This document shows, piece after piece, positions 11,420 to 22,200 of a DNA stretch of 64,000 bases. Source of the DNA: Globisporangium splendens. Taxonomy: Eukaryota; Oomycota; Peronosporomycetes; Pythiales; Pythiaceae. Positions within the stretch are counted from its first letter, which is position 1. Each line of letters begins with the position of its first letter. Made by a program: the position numbers and the translations under genes. The stretch is from assembly GCA_006386115.1 (NCBI GenBank), contig VFIW01000023.1, positions 310,001 through 374,000 of the forward strand. Reading direction: 5' to 3'. The notes beneath the pieces were generated by a model. It did no database searches and was not told the origin of the DNA. It worked only from the letters and a program-made list of their open reading frames with translations.

Positions 11420-14400
11420 TTATAAAACACTCGTCAACAGCTTCTTTACTTCTTGGTCTTCGTCTCGAGAGCGAGTTGTCAATTCTGGACTCAGTTCATG
11501 CAGCGCAAAATGGAACGGCTGAGAGTCCCCGCATCGGAATGCAATGATTGGCCGTGACGCGCGAATCACCTCCGACCTACAAATGATATCCACATGCACA
11601 ATAAGCCCTGTGTAACCATCTTGCACTCAAACCACAGATACGTACGATATCCCGAGAGGATACAGTGATGACGCGAAATCGACAGGTGATACGTCTTCGA
11701 GGGATGGCAGCGAGTGAGAGATCATTGGAGCCTGCACAAGTTATACATAGGCGTAAGAAATGCTGTAACATCCTGGCGAGCTTTAAACGCTTCACATGGC
11801 ATTGACGAACATTCGTCTGTTCCGTAAGATCCCAGACCAGCACTTGAGCGTTTGAAAACGACGCGTAAAACACCCCAGGATGGGATGTCGACCAGTGCAG
11901 TGAGCTGACACTCACGCCGAATGGTACTTCTCCCCATGCGCTCAGGCAAACTCCTGCGTTAGAATGGAATAAACTGATAAATACACACAGCATAGAAATA
12001 AGCACAGCGATATGCGTCTGGCAAACGCAAGAATGCCTAGAAACTCGCAACTCAATGACGCACCAGATGCAGCCATCTTCGTATCCGACGAGGAAGTATT
12101 CTGGTAAAAATGGATGGAAATCGATGCAGACAACACCACCAGCCGAAGCTTGCACGCCTTTGTCTCGCCGATACTGTGAACGCAAAGATGCATTGGACTT
12201 CTCAAAACGATGACCGCGGAAAATCAATCCTGTTCGAGTCCCCACGACAAAACTGCATCATGAAACATACACACATAGAACAGGTAGCATGAAAATGGTC
12301 AGGACATCAATTCCACATATCATGCATAGGCATTCTTACTGGTTTGGATCGTGTGGGAGGAATTTGAAGACAGCAGCAATTGGTCCGATTCTCTATACCG
12401 CTGCTGCCGACGTTGTTGTTGCACTACTAGCTTTCCCGGAAGAAGACGGTGACGCTGTTCACTGGAGCACCTTGGGCTGTTTCGGTACCATGTACAGCTG
12501 CTGGGTGTCGATCATTGTGTTCATCATCATCTTCACGCGTCCACCAATCTCGACGCATTTATCCGTGACCAGCGCGTCCTCGCCGGCCTCGAATTCGATA
12601 AGGCTCCAGATAATCACAATCCCTCGATCGTCCATGGATCCAAACTGGAAATTGCCACCGGTCGTCGCATTGAGGCTGGCATTGTTGCTGCTCCCGTGGC
12701 GGCGATCGATCACTTCGATCGCAACGATCGTCGATGTGTGTTGAGACGCCGTGCGATAGTCCACGCCGCATGTCGAATACGTAGGCGAACATACCTCAAT
12801 ACTTTCCATTTGGTTGTTGCTGCTGGATTGACGATACGGCGCTTGGCGTCGCAAGTCCCACACGTGAATGCTCCCATCTTCTGTACCAGCGAGCGCAATC
12901 ACTTCTCGGTTCGGACTCAGGCACACGGTCGATATCAAACCTTCGTTCTTTAGCACGTAGAGCACTTGATGCGGCTGATTCACATCCCACACGCATGAGA
13001 TGCCTTTGTCGCTCCACAGTGGTACCTTCTGTTGCTCACCAGATTTGGATTCTTGCGCACCATAGCACGTGATAAAGATATTCGACATGCACGGTGAGAA
13101 TCGCATGGCAACCAATTCGCGACCCAGCAGCAGGCTCTCCAACGCTGGATCGTCGAATTGCTTGTTTGGAAACAACTGGCGCTGTCCAAGCGATGTGTTT
13201 CTCGTCACCGAGAATCGCTTCTTGTTGTTCTTGTTGTTCTCTTCCAGCTCCTGCTCAGCGGCCATTGCGTTCCCCTCGGCGAGTAGCTCGCACACATACG
13301 CTGCGTTCTCCAAGAACTTGAAAAAGCGAACCGTCGACATTGCATTTGCTTCGTCATCATCTCCACTGTCACCTGCGTCACCTCGTTTTGCTGCTGTTGT
13401 ACTCGATGACGCACTATCCAAGCCGATGTCATCGGGGAAATACATGCCCTGATCGAGCCCTGCCGGGTATTTTGTCTGCGTGCCACTCGACTTGGCGCCG
13501 TCGTTTGTGTACACTGCGACTTGCCGCACTTGGCCTCGTCGGAGGTTGCTCAGGTAGGTTTCCTGTTCGGACAGTGGCGCTTGGTGAAACAAATTGAACT
13601 TCTCGACTTCGAATTTCCGCGCGTCCAAGATTTCCTTCACTCGCTTTGCGCATGGGTCGAGCGACTGCTTGAGCCCAGCGATGGATGACGCGATGGACGT
13701 TGTCGCTGACTTCTTCCTCTCTGCGCCATCTTGATTGTTGTTGTTATCATTGCTGCTGTCAGTCGTGGCTTTTGAGGACGAGCTCGATGGACGAGAGGCA
13801 GAAAGCTCTTTGCTCTCTGCTTGTAGAGCCTGCTGGATCTTCTTCAACTCCGCAGGCGTTAGAGCGTCGTCGTTATTGTTATTGCTGGTATTACCACCCT
13901 TGGCTTTAGCTTTCGCTTGTGGCTTGGTCCCAGGGTTCTTCTCTGGAGGCTTATCGTCGTCCTCAAAGTCGTCGTCGTAGTTCTCAAACCCATCGTCGTC
14001 ATATCCCGCGGCATCATCCACTTCTTCCTGGCACCCTTCGGCATTCGCATTGAGCGCCGCGAGCTCTTGCTTGCGCCGTTCCTCTCGAAGTCGCGCCTCT
14101 TCCTGCCGTTTAGCTTCCTCCATGGCTTGCTTCGCAAGTTCTTCGTGCCGCTTTGCATCTTCTGCCTCTTTCGCGCGTTGCCGCTTCGCTTCGCGTCGTG
14201 CTGCCGCCGCTTGTTTCTCTCTCTCGGCATCAGCAGCTTCTTGCTTCGCTGCAGCCACAACATCAACTGTCGGGACTCCAGTACTCGCGGTCCCGACCGT
14301 TGGCCCCACAGCATTCGGTGGCGGCCCACTCGGAGGCGTCGACGTGCGCTTCTTCGACACCCGCGGCTTTTCTGACCCCATCGCCTTTCGCTACGGCTTC

Positions 14401-14655
14401 GGACGAGATCTTCGGCTCGGCGATCGGAATGCGCGGCACATCGTGGAGTTTTGGCACGGAGGACGCCGCAGCAGTCGCCGTCGACAGCTGAGACGTCGCC
14501 ATTGCCAGTCCCGTCGCCGTTGCGGCTGCGTACGCCGGAGGCGCAGCGCCATTAGGAGCGTCGCCTGCAGGCTTCTTGCTGCTCGCTTTCTTGCTGCTCG
14601 CCTTCCTCGCGGCACCGGCGTCATCGAGCGCAGGCGGCCCCTTTGACTCCGACAT
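11420..14655 (-). CDS. WDR60/DYNC2I1-like dynein-2 intermediate chain, possible frameshift and in-frame stop
   Basis: Intermediate chain of the dynein that powers retrograde intraflagellar transport. Proposed exons, minus strand: 14381-12471, 12392-12340, 12252-12064, 11973-11811, 11731-11630. In order they give a charged Ala/Glu/Arg coiled-coil region, an acidic segment (YDDDGFENYDDDFEDDD), the family block FNLFHQAPLSEQETYLSNL, then WD-type repeats. Splicing joins FLPHDPNH to FVVGT, as expected from animal WDR60. Introns are 78-90 nt; donors include GTAAGA and GTGCGT. Two oddities. Upstream of 14381, codons from an ATG at 14655 look coding (Lys/Ala-rich, GC-rich third positions) but lie in another frame. 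At the 3' end the frame meets TGA at 11629-11627 and then runs open for 68 more plausible codons to 11420. The gene could be mutated, mis-sequenced, or end at that TGA. Confidence 0.75.
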
Positions 14656-15059
14656 CGTGCGGACAGTGGCGAGAGATTGCAGCAATTGCCATTCGACAGG
14701 TGCAAGCTGAGCTTGAAGGGACGCAAACACGCTTCTACCCAATCAGATGGGAGTCTTGATTGGTTGATAATATGTATAGAAATTCGACGTTATTGACATG
14801 AATGGATTGCTATTCTCGACATTACTGACGATGTTGAAGTAGAAAAATGTGGGCAATGCTGTTGCTGTTGGCGAATGAGCATGTCGGCTGCGTGTGCGCA
14901 TGCACTGATGCGCGTTTGCAGCTTGATCAACTGATGACGCAGACAGCGTCTGCAAACGCAACCTCTGGACACTTTTTTTCTTCATTGCTGCCTGGAATCT
15001 TTCCATCAATACGGTAGAAACTGAGAAGAGGCTTGCAACACGCACAGTGGGCTGGCTTG

Positions 15060-15411
15060 TGTCCATTACGCACCATTGTGCGTGCTCCATGGCTGCTGCA
15101 AGTGCACCAAGCAGGTATTAATTCATGGCAGCCCCGCACAGCAGCTACAAGGACGCAAAGCCACGCTTGGAATTGGTGGCGCTCAAGGCCGTCCGTCGCA
15201 CAAAGATCCTGCACACCTGAAGCATATCATACTTGCTGCAAGTGCAAGTGCCCTGTACTGAACACTTTCCACAAAAAAGGCGCGTGCACCTCTCACACGT
15301 CTTCACGGATTGACGCACTGGACGTACGGTGTGATGACCGTATTTGTCAGAGTTGCACCAAGACGCACTGTTGGACTCGACCATACATAACGCAAGTGAG
15401 ATCTCATGCAT
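15060..15411 (-). pseudogene. Possible decayed Cys-rich (zinc-binding) coding fragment
   Basis: Two overlapping minus-strand frames carry dense Cys/His patterns. One reads CERCTRLFCGKCSVQGTCTC; the next reads CTCSSHGARTMV, then GHKPAHCACC. The spacing resembles RING/PHD-like or transposase C-terminal zinc modules, but no frame continues into a recognisable domain and no clean splice pair joins them. It may be an exon relic of a gene or transposon. The plus strand of the same stretch is also Cys-rich, so chance composition is possible. Confidence 0.2.
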
Positions 15412-16613
15412 ATATCCAACGGTTTGTGTTTGTCAAGATTGCATTTCAACTCATTGTTGCTCTACATACAAAAAGAGAGTTGCTTGTTGCGGCAAAATAC
15501 GTGCAGATAGATCCACGGACTTGCATGCGCACTTGTCCACACACGCGCAAGTGAACATGCTTGCGTGCACAGTTACGGAGCAACGATTGCCTCCAGAGGG
15601 TGGGTGCAAGGGAGGCGCGTCATTGAAGGACGCCACGAGTGAAACACACACGCAGAGAAAGGGAAGCAACGCGAGACACTCGACTTAGCAGAAAAGCCCG
15701 ACATGTGCAAAGTGCGCACATCACCGTTCGCCGCTGTAGATCCCACCAAAACAGCAACGCTTTATGACAACGCCAGTGGCGAATGTGCAAATGCAGATGC
15801 GAATGAAGATGAAGAGTGAGCAAATGGATTCCAGTTGATGCGGCACGCCTGTCTGGCTCGAGTTGCTAGCTGGCTCCCGAGGGAACCAAACGTGATTTTT
15901 TTATGCAAACATGAAAGAACAAACAAATGAACACAAATGTAGGGATACGTGTCGGGACGCACTCGCTGATCCTTGCAAGCATTTGTCAAGCCAATTGGGC
16001 TGTAGGACTTACCACCGCGCGTGCTTGCAGGACTTTTGCACCCACGCCCGCTTGCTCGCAGCTGAAAAGCGCAGCTTGTGCATATGGATTCACTTTCGAG
16101 CATACTGAAAGCGAGATAAAGCTAGACCAACTTGGGGCATGTGGGCTTGCGATTAATGAGCGTTTAGTTTTGCTGCCAATGTTGAGGACTCGCAACAAGG
16201 GGGTGGTTGTTCCCCATCCTCCGATCCGTTTTACGTATCAAGAAGGAATCTCCACAACATGGGTTCGTGCGTAAGTAAACTAAATGGTATTTTTCAAAGC
16301 ACGACTCGAAACATTTCACGCTTATGTAGGTCATTGCAAGCAGCCGATCAAGTCAGCGCAAATCGGTGTCGTAAACTACGGTTAAGTTGCGGAAAGCTTT
16401 CCGTTTCGTTGAAGCTGGGCTCCTCACTGGCCAAAAGAGTGCCATTCTGGCTCGCGACTGAACTGACGTGGCTCTCAGCAGCAGGGGAAGGGGAGCAGGA
16501 AAGATTGCAATATCGGATTCCACTCTCTCGGCTGTTGCGTGGATTCATTTGGGAGAGAGGTGAATGTTGGTCTCGCAATCGGTTTTCCACTTGGCTTTTG
16601 CATTGGACCAGCT

Positions 16614-16691
16614 GTACCGCCATCGCGGTGGCGGTTGTAAAGGTCGCCAAGTCACTCGGAGCGTCGACCTCGCACGGGGACCAGTACGAGA
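16614..16691. promoter_or_regulatory. Upstream block A of ABCG copy 2
   Basis: Counterpart of 5339-5445, with a deletion of about 30 bases. Shares GTGGCGGTTGTAAAGGTC (one base different), CAAGTCACTCG and GGGGACCAGTACGAGA. Confidence 0.6.
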
Positions 16692-17585
16692 GTTTGGACC
16701 GTGCTGGGTGGCGAAATTGTGTTGGATTGTGAGGAAAACCAATGCCGCATAAAAGGGACACGAAAAATGTATCTTTGTGCTAGTTGAAAGGGTGAAACTG
16801 CCCACGTTTCAGTGATAAACTGCGAGTTGTTCGAGCGAAATAGCTGCAATACCAGGGCGAGCATCCGTCACACACACATGCGCATCAGCAAACACCCGAA
16901 GTATCAAATGCACAGACCCGAAACAGTCTGATTTGCATACTTTTGGTATTGGTACATTGCTGGTTGCACCAGAACGACTGTATCCTGCCTGAAGCTTTTC
17001 AAGCCATTACGAGCTGCACGAAATGACAGCCGAAACGTAGACACACGCGGCTTCATTGTGTGATGATCGGGAGGGGTTGGTTGGCTCCATGGGAAAAAAA
17101 GGGGAAGTGCAACACGAGCGTGTTGGTTTTCTGTACCCACTGTACTTTACAACCCCTTTTCTTAGACTCCCACTTTGACTCGTCTGCCCGCTGCTTGATT
17201 CCCCTTTTTCTTGCACGTTATATACACAATGACACGACAAAAGAGCGCAGCAACTTTGTTCCGGCCAACAACTCAACCGATACACGAGATCCTCAAAGGT
17301 TGCAAATCACAAGCGAGAGTGAAAAACCTCCTAATATTGTTTTACCGATTTTAACAAATGTGTTTTCCCACAACGCAAAGGCGCCGAGACGACACGATCA
17401 TTAGGGTTTGCGGAATGCACACAACAAGATGTTTTGCGTGTTTTGCTCGGAGAACCATCCATCGCTTCGGAATAACCATACGGGTGCACGTGAATCTGTT
17501 CGCAGCGACCGCATTTTTTACACCAGCGACAAAGGCAAACTCGTCATGTTATGGTGGTGGTTTGTTTCTGTACCTGCACGAGGAA

Positions 17586-17722
17586 GAGGAGCCCAAAATT
17601 GCGCCATGGTGCCCAAGACTGAATCTATTTGCGCTCTTTTCTGGGTCTCTCCCCTCCTTTCTATGCGCCACTTGTCACACTGGATTACCCAAAACAAGAG
17701 AAAAGATATTTGTTTGGGTTCC
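17586..17722. promoter_or_regulatory. Upstream block B of ABCG copy 2
   Basis: Counterpart of 6127-6263, beginning GAGGAGCCCAAAATT and ending AAAGATATTTGTTTGGG. It lies about 1.7 kb before the copy 2 ATG, against 0.9 kb in copy 1, so roughly 0.8 kb of extra DNA separates it from the gene in copy 2. Confidence 0.6.
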
Positions 17723-18278
17723 GTGGAACCCCATACAAAACCAATTACAGCACTCCAGAGAGCCATTACAACAGATGCGAAAAAATGTGTGATAGAGAGA
17801 GAGCGCCTTTGCAGCCTGTCGTGGCAAGCAAGGACATGAATTCTATCGCGTTGCAAAAGGAGACGTGATTTTAGTGGCGTCCACGTGAAATACACCGTCA
17901 GAAGCGACCATGCTCAGAGGTTTTCTGTCCCAATCACACCGTATTTCGGCATCCATGAAAGAAAGTGACGCTAACCTCAATCAGGTATTTAGATTGTCAC
18001 GACTCGGTGCTATTTACTCGTTGTGTTGCGGCCGAAAGGCGATATAAATGCACACGCAGAGGAGTATTTCAGCAATCATTTACGCGATAACAAGCAAGCA
18101 ATGATGTATCACATGGACTCCTTTCTGAGTATTTCGAAGCGTCGCATGCATGCATGAGAGAAAGGAGCGCTGAATCTCATGGATCAGTGAGGCGGTGCTT
18201 TTGGTGGCGCGAAAAGTCAAAAGAGACCATGACGTTGAAAGGCAACGCACGTTTCCACGATTTGGCTTTGAGACAAAA

Positions 18279-18302
18279 GAGAGAGAGAGAGAGAGAGAGA
18301 GA
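18279..18302. repeat. GA dinucleotide microsatellite
   Basis: About eleven GA units in the upstream region of ABCG copy 2. Only the repeat itself is visible. Confidence 0.9.
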
Positions 18303-19272
18303 CACCTCCGTTTTTACTATTTAGTAATGGGACTGCTAACATTTATTGAAATGGTCATTAACGTTTAGAAGGAGAGAGAGAGGGCTCCTTTACTTCTCAA
18401 AAAGAGGTTGCGTCTTCGGCAACTAGATGAACGACTTTCTACTGAGCGCGGTAGAGACAGGAACACAGAACTCAAAGATGAGGAAAAGTCTAGAATGAGG
18501 AGCTGAAAAACCAAACTCCAACTCAAAGAAAGCTATTCTAAAGAGCCGTATTCGGGCGTTATGCACATGCGAATGGCGCGACCTAAACACTGACAAGAGA
18601 GACTGGAGCGACAATGTGGCTCAGCAGCATTTACATTTATCAGCAATTATGGTCTCGAGAACTGGTTGTGTCGCTTTGCTTCAAGCTATTTTTTCAACAT
18701 CGTCGAAAGGTACCTCTGATATTTTTCGCATATTTCGACTCTTTCTATGTGAGCGAGTAAAGAAGAAAAAAAAGGAGCGTTGTTTGTTTTGAACAAGAAC
18801 ATTTAGGGCAGGTCTAGGGTTCAGGTGTTGGTTTCAAAGCTTGTGTCTGTGTTTGTTTCGCTCTTCTAACACAAAATCAAAAAGCCAAAATCGTTCCCCT
18901 TCGCTCTCCAACATACAAATGCCGAGTCAACTGCAACTCACTAACCGTCCGCACCACTGCTCTCTAACTTTATACTCCAAGCAAAAAGAGTGGCTGCGCA
19001 AAAAGCCAACAACAACAACAACCGCCCCGGCCATGCACGAAGCTGTCTTTTTTGCCTGCTTGTATTGCATTGTTGCTGTGCGGTTTCGGTTTTGCTTTGT
19101 TGGCTTGCGAACCGACATCGGCAAGTGCATGCGCGCACGTTTCCCCACCCTCACTCTTCAATTTGCTCCGCCGCGGAAAGACCTCTCGACGCCTCGCCCT
19201 CCTCGGACGCCGCGCCTCAGATCTCGCCCTCCGCGCGGAAGAACAGAAGCCCCCAAGACTCGCTTGTTCAGC

Positions 19273-22200
19273 ATGACGGACAAGTCGGCGCTGCTGCGCT
19301 CGGAGGATGATGGCGATGTGCCGCAGGTGTACAAGTCGCTCAACTTCAAGAGCATCCAAGACCCGTACTCGCACCGCGATGACGACATGATCAGTCGCTA
19401 CTCGACGATCCGCGCCGATAACTTGGACAACATGCTCTCGGGCGGCCTTGAACGCTTCTACAAAAAGTACAACCACTTGTCCCGCAAGGTGAACCTGCAA
19501 TTGCCGACTCCGGAAGTGCGCTTTGAGAACTTGTCGTTCTCGGCCGAAGTGCCGATTCCAAAGAAGGTGAGCGCGCAGGGAACTGTCGGCGCGTACTTGG
19601 AGAAAGTGCTCACGCCATGGCGCAAGCAGCCGACGATGCGCAAGGACGTGCTGCACCCGATGAGCGGGATCATCAAGCCAGGCTCGATGACGCTGATTCT
19701 TGCCAACCCTGGTGCTGGCAAGTCGACGTTCCTCAAGGCTCTTGCTGGGAAGCTTCAAGATAACAGCAAGACGAAGATTGGCGGTGAGATCTTGTACTCT
19801 GGTCTTCGTGGAGAGCAGATCGATCTGATCAAGCTTGTCGGTCTGGTTGACCAAACGGATAAGCACATCCCAACGTTGACGGTGCGCGAGACGTTCAAGT
19901 TTGCCGATCTGTGCATGAACGGTCTTCCAGAAGACCAACCGGAAGAAATGCGCGACATTGCTGCTTTGCGCACGGAGTTGTTTTTGCAAATTCTTGGTTT
20001 GACCAATTGTGCGGATACCGTTGTCGGTGACGCGCTTCTTCGCGGTGTGAGTGGTGGTGAGCGCAAGCGTGTCACCGTGGGTGAAATGCTCGTTGGTGGT
20101 CAGAGTCTGTTCTTGTGTGATGAGATCTCGACTGGTCTCGATAGTGCTGCTACCTTTGACATCGTGCAGTCGTTGCGAACGTGGTGTCGTACTCTCGGTG
20201 GCTCGTCTATCGTTGCGCTTTTGCAGCCAACCCCTGAAGTAGTTGAACTGTTCGACGATATTCTCATGATCAACGAAGGTCACATGATCTACCATGGTCC
20301 AAGAACTGAGATCTTGAGCTACTTCCAAGAGCGTGGCTTCACTTGTCCTCCTCGTACGGATCCTGCTGATTTCTTGATCGAAGTTACGTCGGGTCGCGGT
20401 CGCAAGTACGCGAATGGGAATGTGGAGATCTCGAAGTTGCCAATTTCTCCAGAAGATTTCAGCAACTTGTTCTACCAATCGAGCATCTACAAGGTGACTC
20501 ACGAATCTCTGAGCAAGGGATTCAACGAGAACTCGTTTGAAAACGCTGAGGACTTCAAGAAGGCGAAGAGTGTTGTCAACTTGGCTCGTTCGAAGGGACA
20601 ATCGGAGTTTGGTCTTGCTTTCTGGCCAAGCACCAAGCTCTTGTTGAGCCGTCAAAAGACAATTTGGCTCCGTGATCGACCATTGCTGTGGGGCAAACTC
20701 TTCGAAGCGACCATCATTGGTCTGGTGCTTGGTATGATCTTTTTCGATTGCGACCCGAAGTACTATTTGCGCATGATGTTCTTCAGTATCGGTGTTTTCC
20801 AACGTCAAGCGTGGCAGCAAATCACGATCTCCTTCCAGCTCCGTCAAGTGTTCTACAAGCAGCGAACCAGAAACTTTTTTCGAACGGCATCGTATGCAAT
20901 TGCTGAGAGTGTTGTGCAGATTCCGGTGAACTTGGCGGTGTCTCTCATCATGGGCACGTTCTTCTACTTTATGAGTGGATTGACGCGCACGTTTGAGCGA
21001 TACATCGTGTACCTGTTGATCTTGGTGTGCTTCCAGCACGCGATCGGCGCGTACATGACGCTGCTGAGTTCTGTGTCGCCGAGTATCACCATCGGTCAGG
21101 CGCTTGCGGGTATCTCTGTGAGCTTCTTCCTGCTGTTCTCGGGCAACATCATCCTCGCCGAACTGATTCCGGACTACTGGATCTGGATGTACTGGTTCAA
21201 CCCGGTGTCGTGGGCGCTACGAAGTGTGATGCTGTCGGAGTTCAATGGTGAGCGATACACGCATGCTCAGGGCCAGGCCCGATTGCTGAGCTTCTCAATT
21301 ACTCAAGGAAACGGTTACTTGTGGTTTGGCATCGCGGTGCTGCTGTGCTACTACTTCTTCTTCACGACTCTGAATGCGCTTGCGCTTCACTTCATCCGCT
21401 ACGAGAAGCACTTGGGAGTGAGTGGAAAGGCCACGAAAACTGACGACGATGAAGCTGACAGTGTGTATGTCGAAGTGAGCACTCCTGGAGCTCCAGCTGT
21501 GGATGCGAACGGTGGTCGTGCGAAGGGTGGTGGTCTGCCATTTGTCCCAGCCACGCTGTGCATCAAGGATTTGGAGTACTTTGTGACGCTCCCATCTGGC
21601 GAAGAAAAGCAACTCCTTCGTGGGATCACTGCGCATTTCGAACCTGGTCGTATGGTTGCGTTGATGGGTGCTACTGGTGCCGGTAAGACGACGCTGATGG
21701 ATGTGATTGCTGGTCGCAAGACGGGTGGTCGCATTATTGGTGAAATCATTGTGAACGGTGAGCCGAAGAACCCTGCCAACTTCAGTCGCATTACTGCGTA
21801 CTGTGAGCAAATGGATATCCACTCGGAGGCTGCTACGATCTACGAAGCGTTGGTGTTCTCTGCGAACCTTCGTCTCCCGCCAAACTTCACGTACGAAGAG
21901 CGCATGAACCTCGTGAATGAGACGTTGGATTTGCTTGAGCTCTCGATGATTTCCAATGAATTGATTGTGAACCTGTCGGTGGAGCAGAGAAAGCGTGTGA
22001 CGATTGGTGTTGAAGTGGTTGCAAACCCGAGCATTTTGTTCTTGGATGAGCCAACCAGTGGTCTCGATGCTCGCTCGGCTCAGATTGTCATGCGTGGTGT
22101 GCAGTCTATCGCGAGAACCGGACGTACCGTGCTGTGCACGATCCACCAACCTAGCATTTCGATCTTCGAGCTCTTTGACGCTCTCCTCCTGCTTCAGGCT

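Larger units (their letters stand above)
14656..19272. other. Long intergenic region before ABCG copy 2
   Basis: About 4.6 kb. It contains a Cys-rich open stretch on the minus strand near 15060-15411 (listed separately), upstream blocks A and B of ABCG copy 2, and a GA microsatellite at 18279-18302. The frame of ABCG copy 2 is open from 18841, but this upstream part has no counterpart in copy 1 and is treated as leader. Other ORFs have no convincing coding character. Confidence 0.5.

Noticed and set aside
16259..16732. ORF of 157 codons starting MGSCVSKLNG, with a myristoylation-like start
   Set aside because: It overlaps upstream block A shared with the other ABCG gene, where the frame is not conserved, and its composition is not gene-like.
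18841..19272. N-terminal extension of 144 codons on ABCG copy 2 (and 74 codons on copy 1, from 6781)
   Set aside because: The two extensions are unrelated to each other while the proteins match from the internal ATG onward; they are best read as leader sequence that happens to be open.
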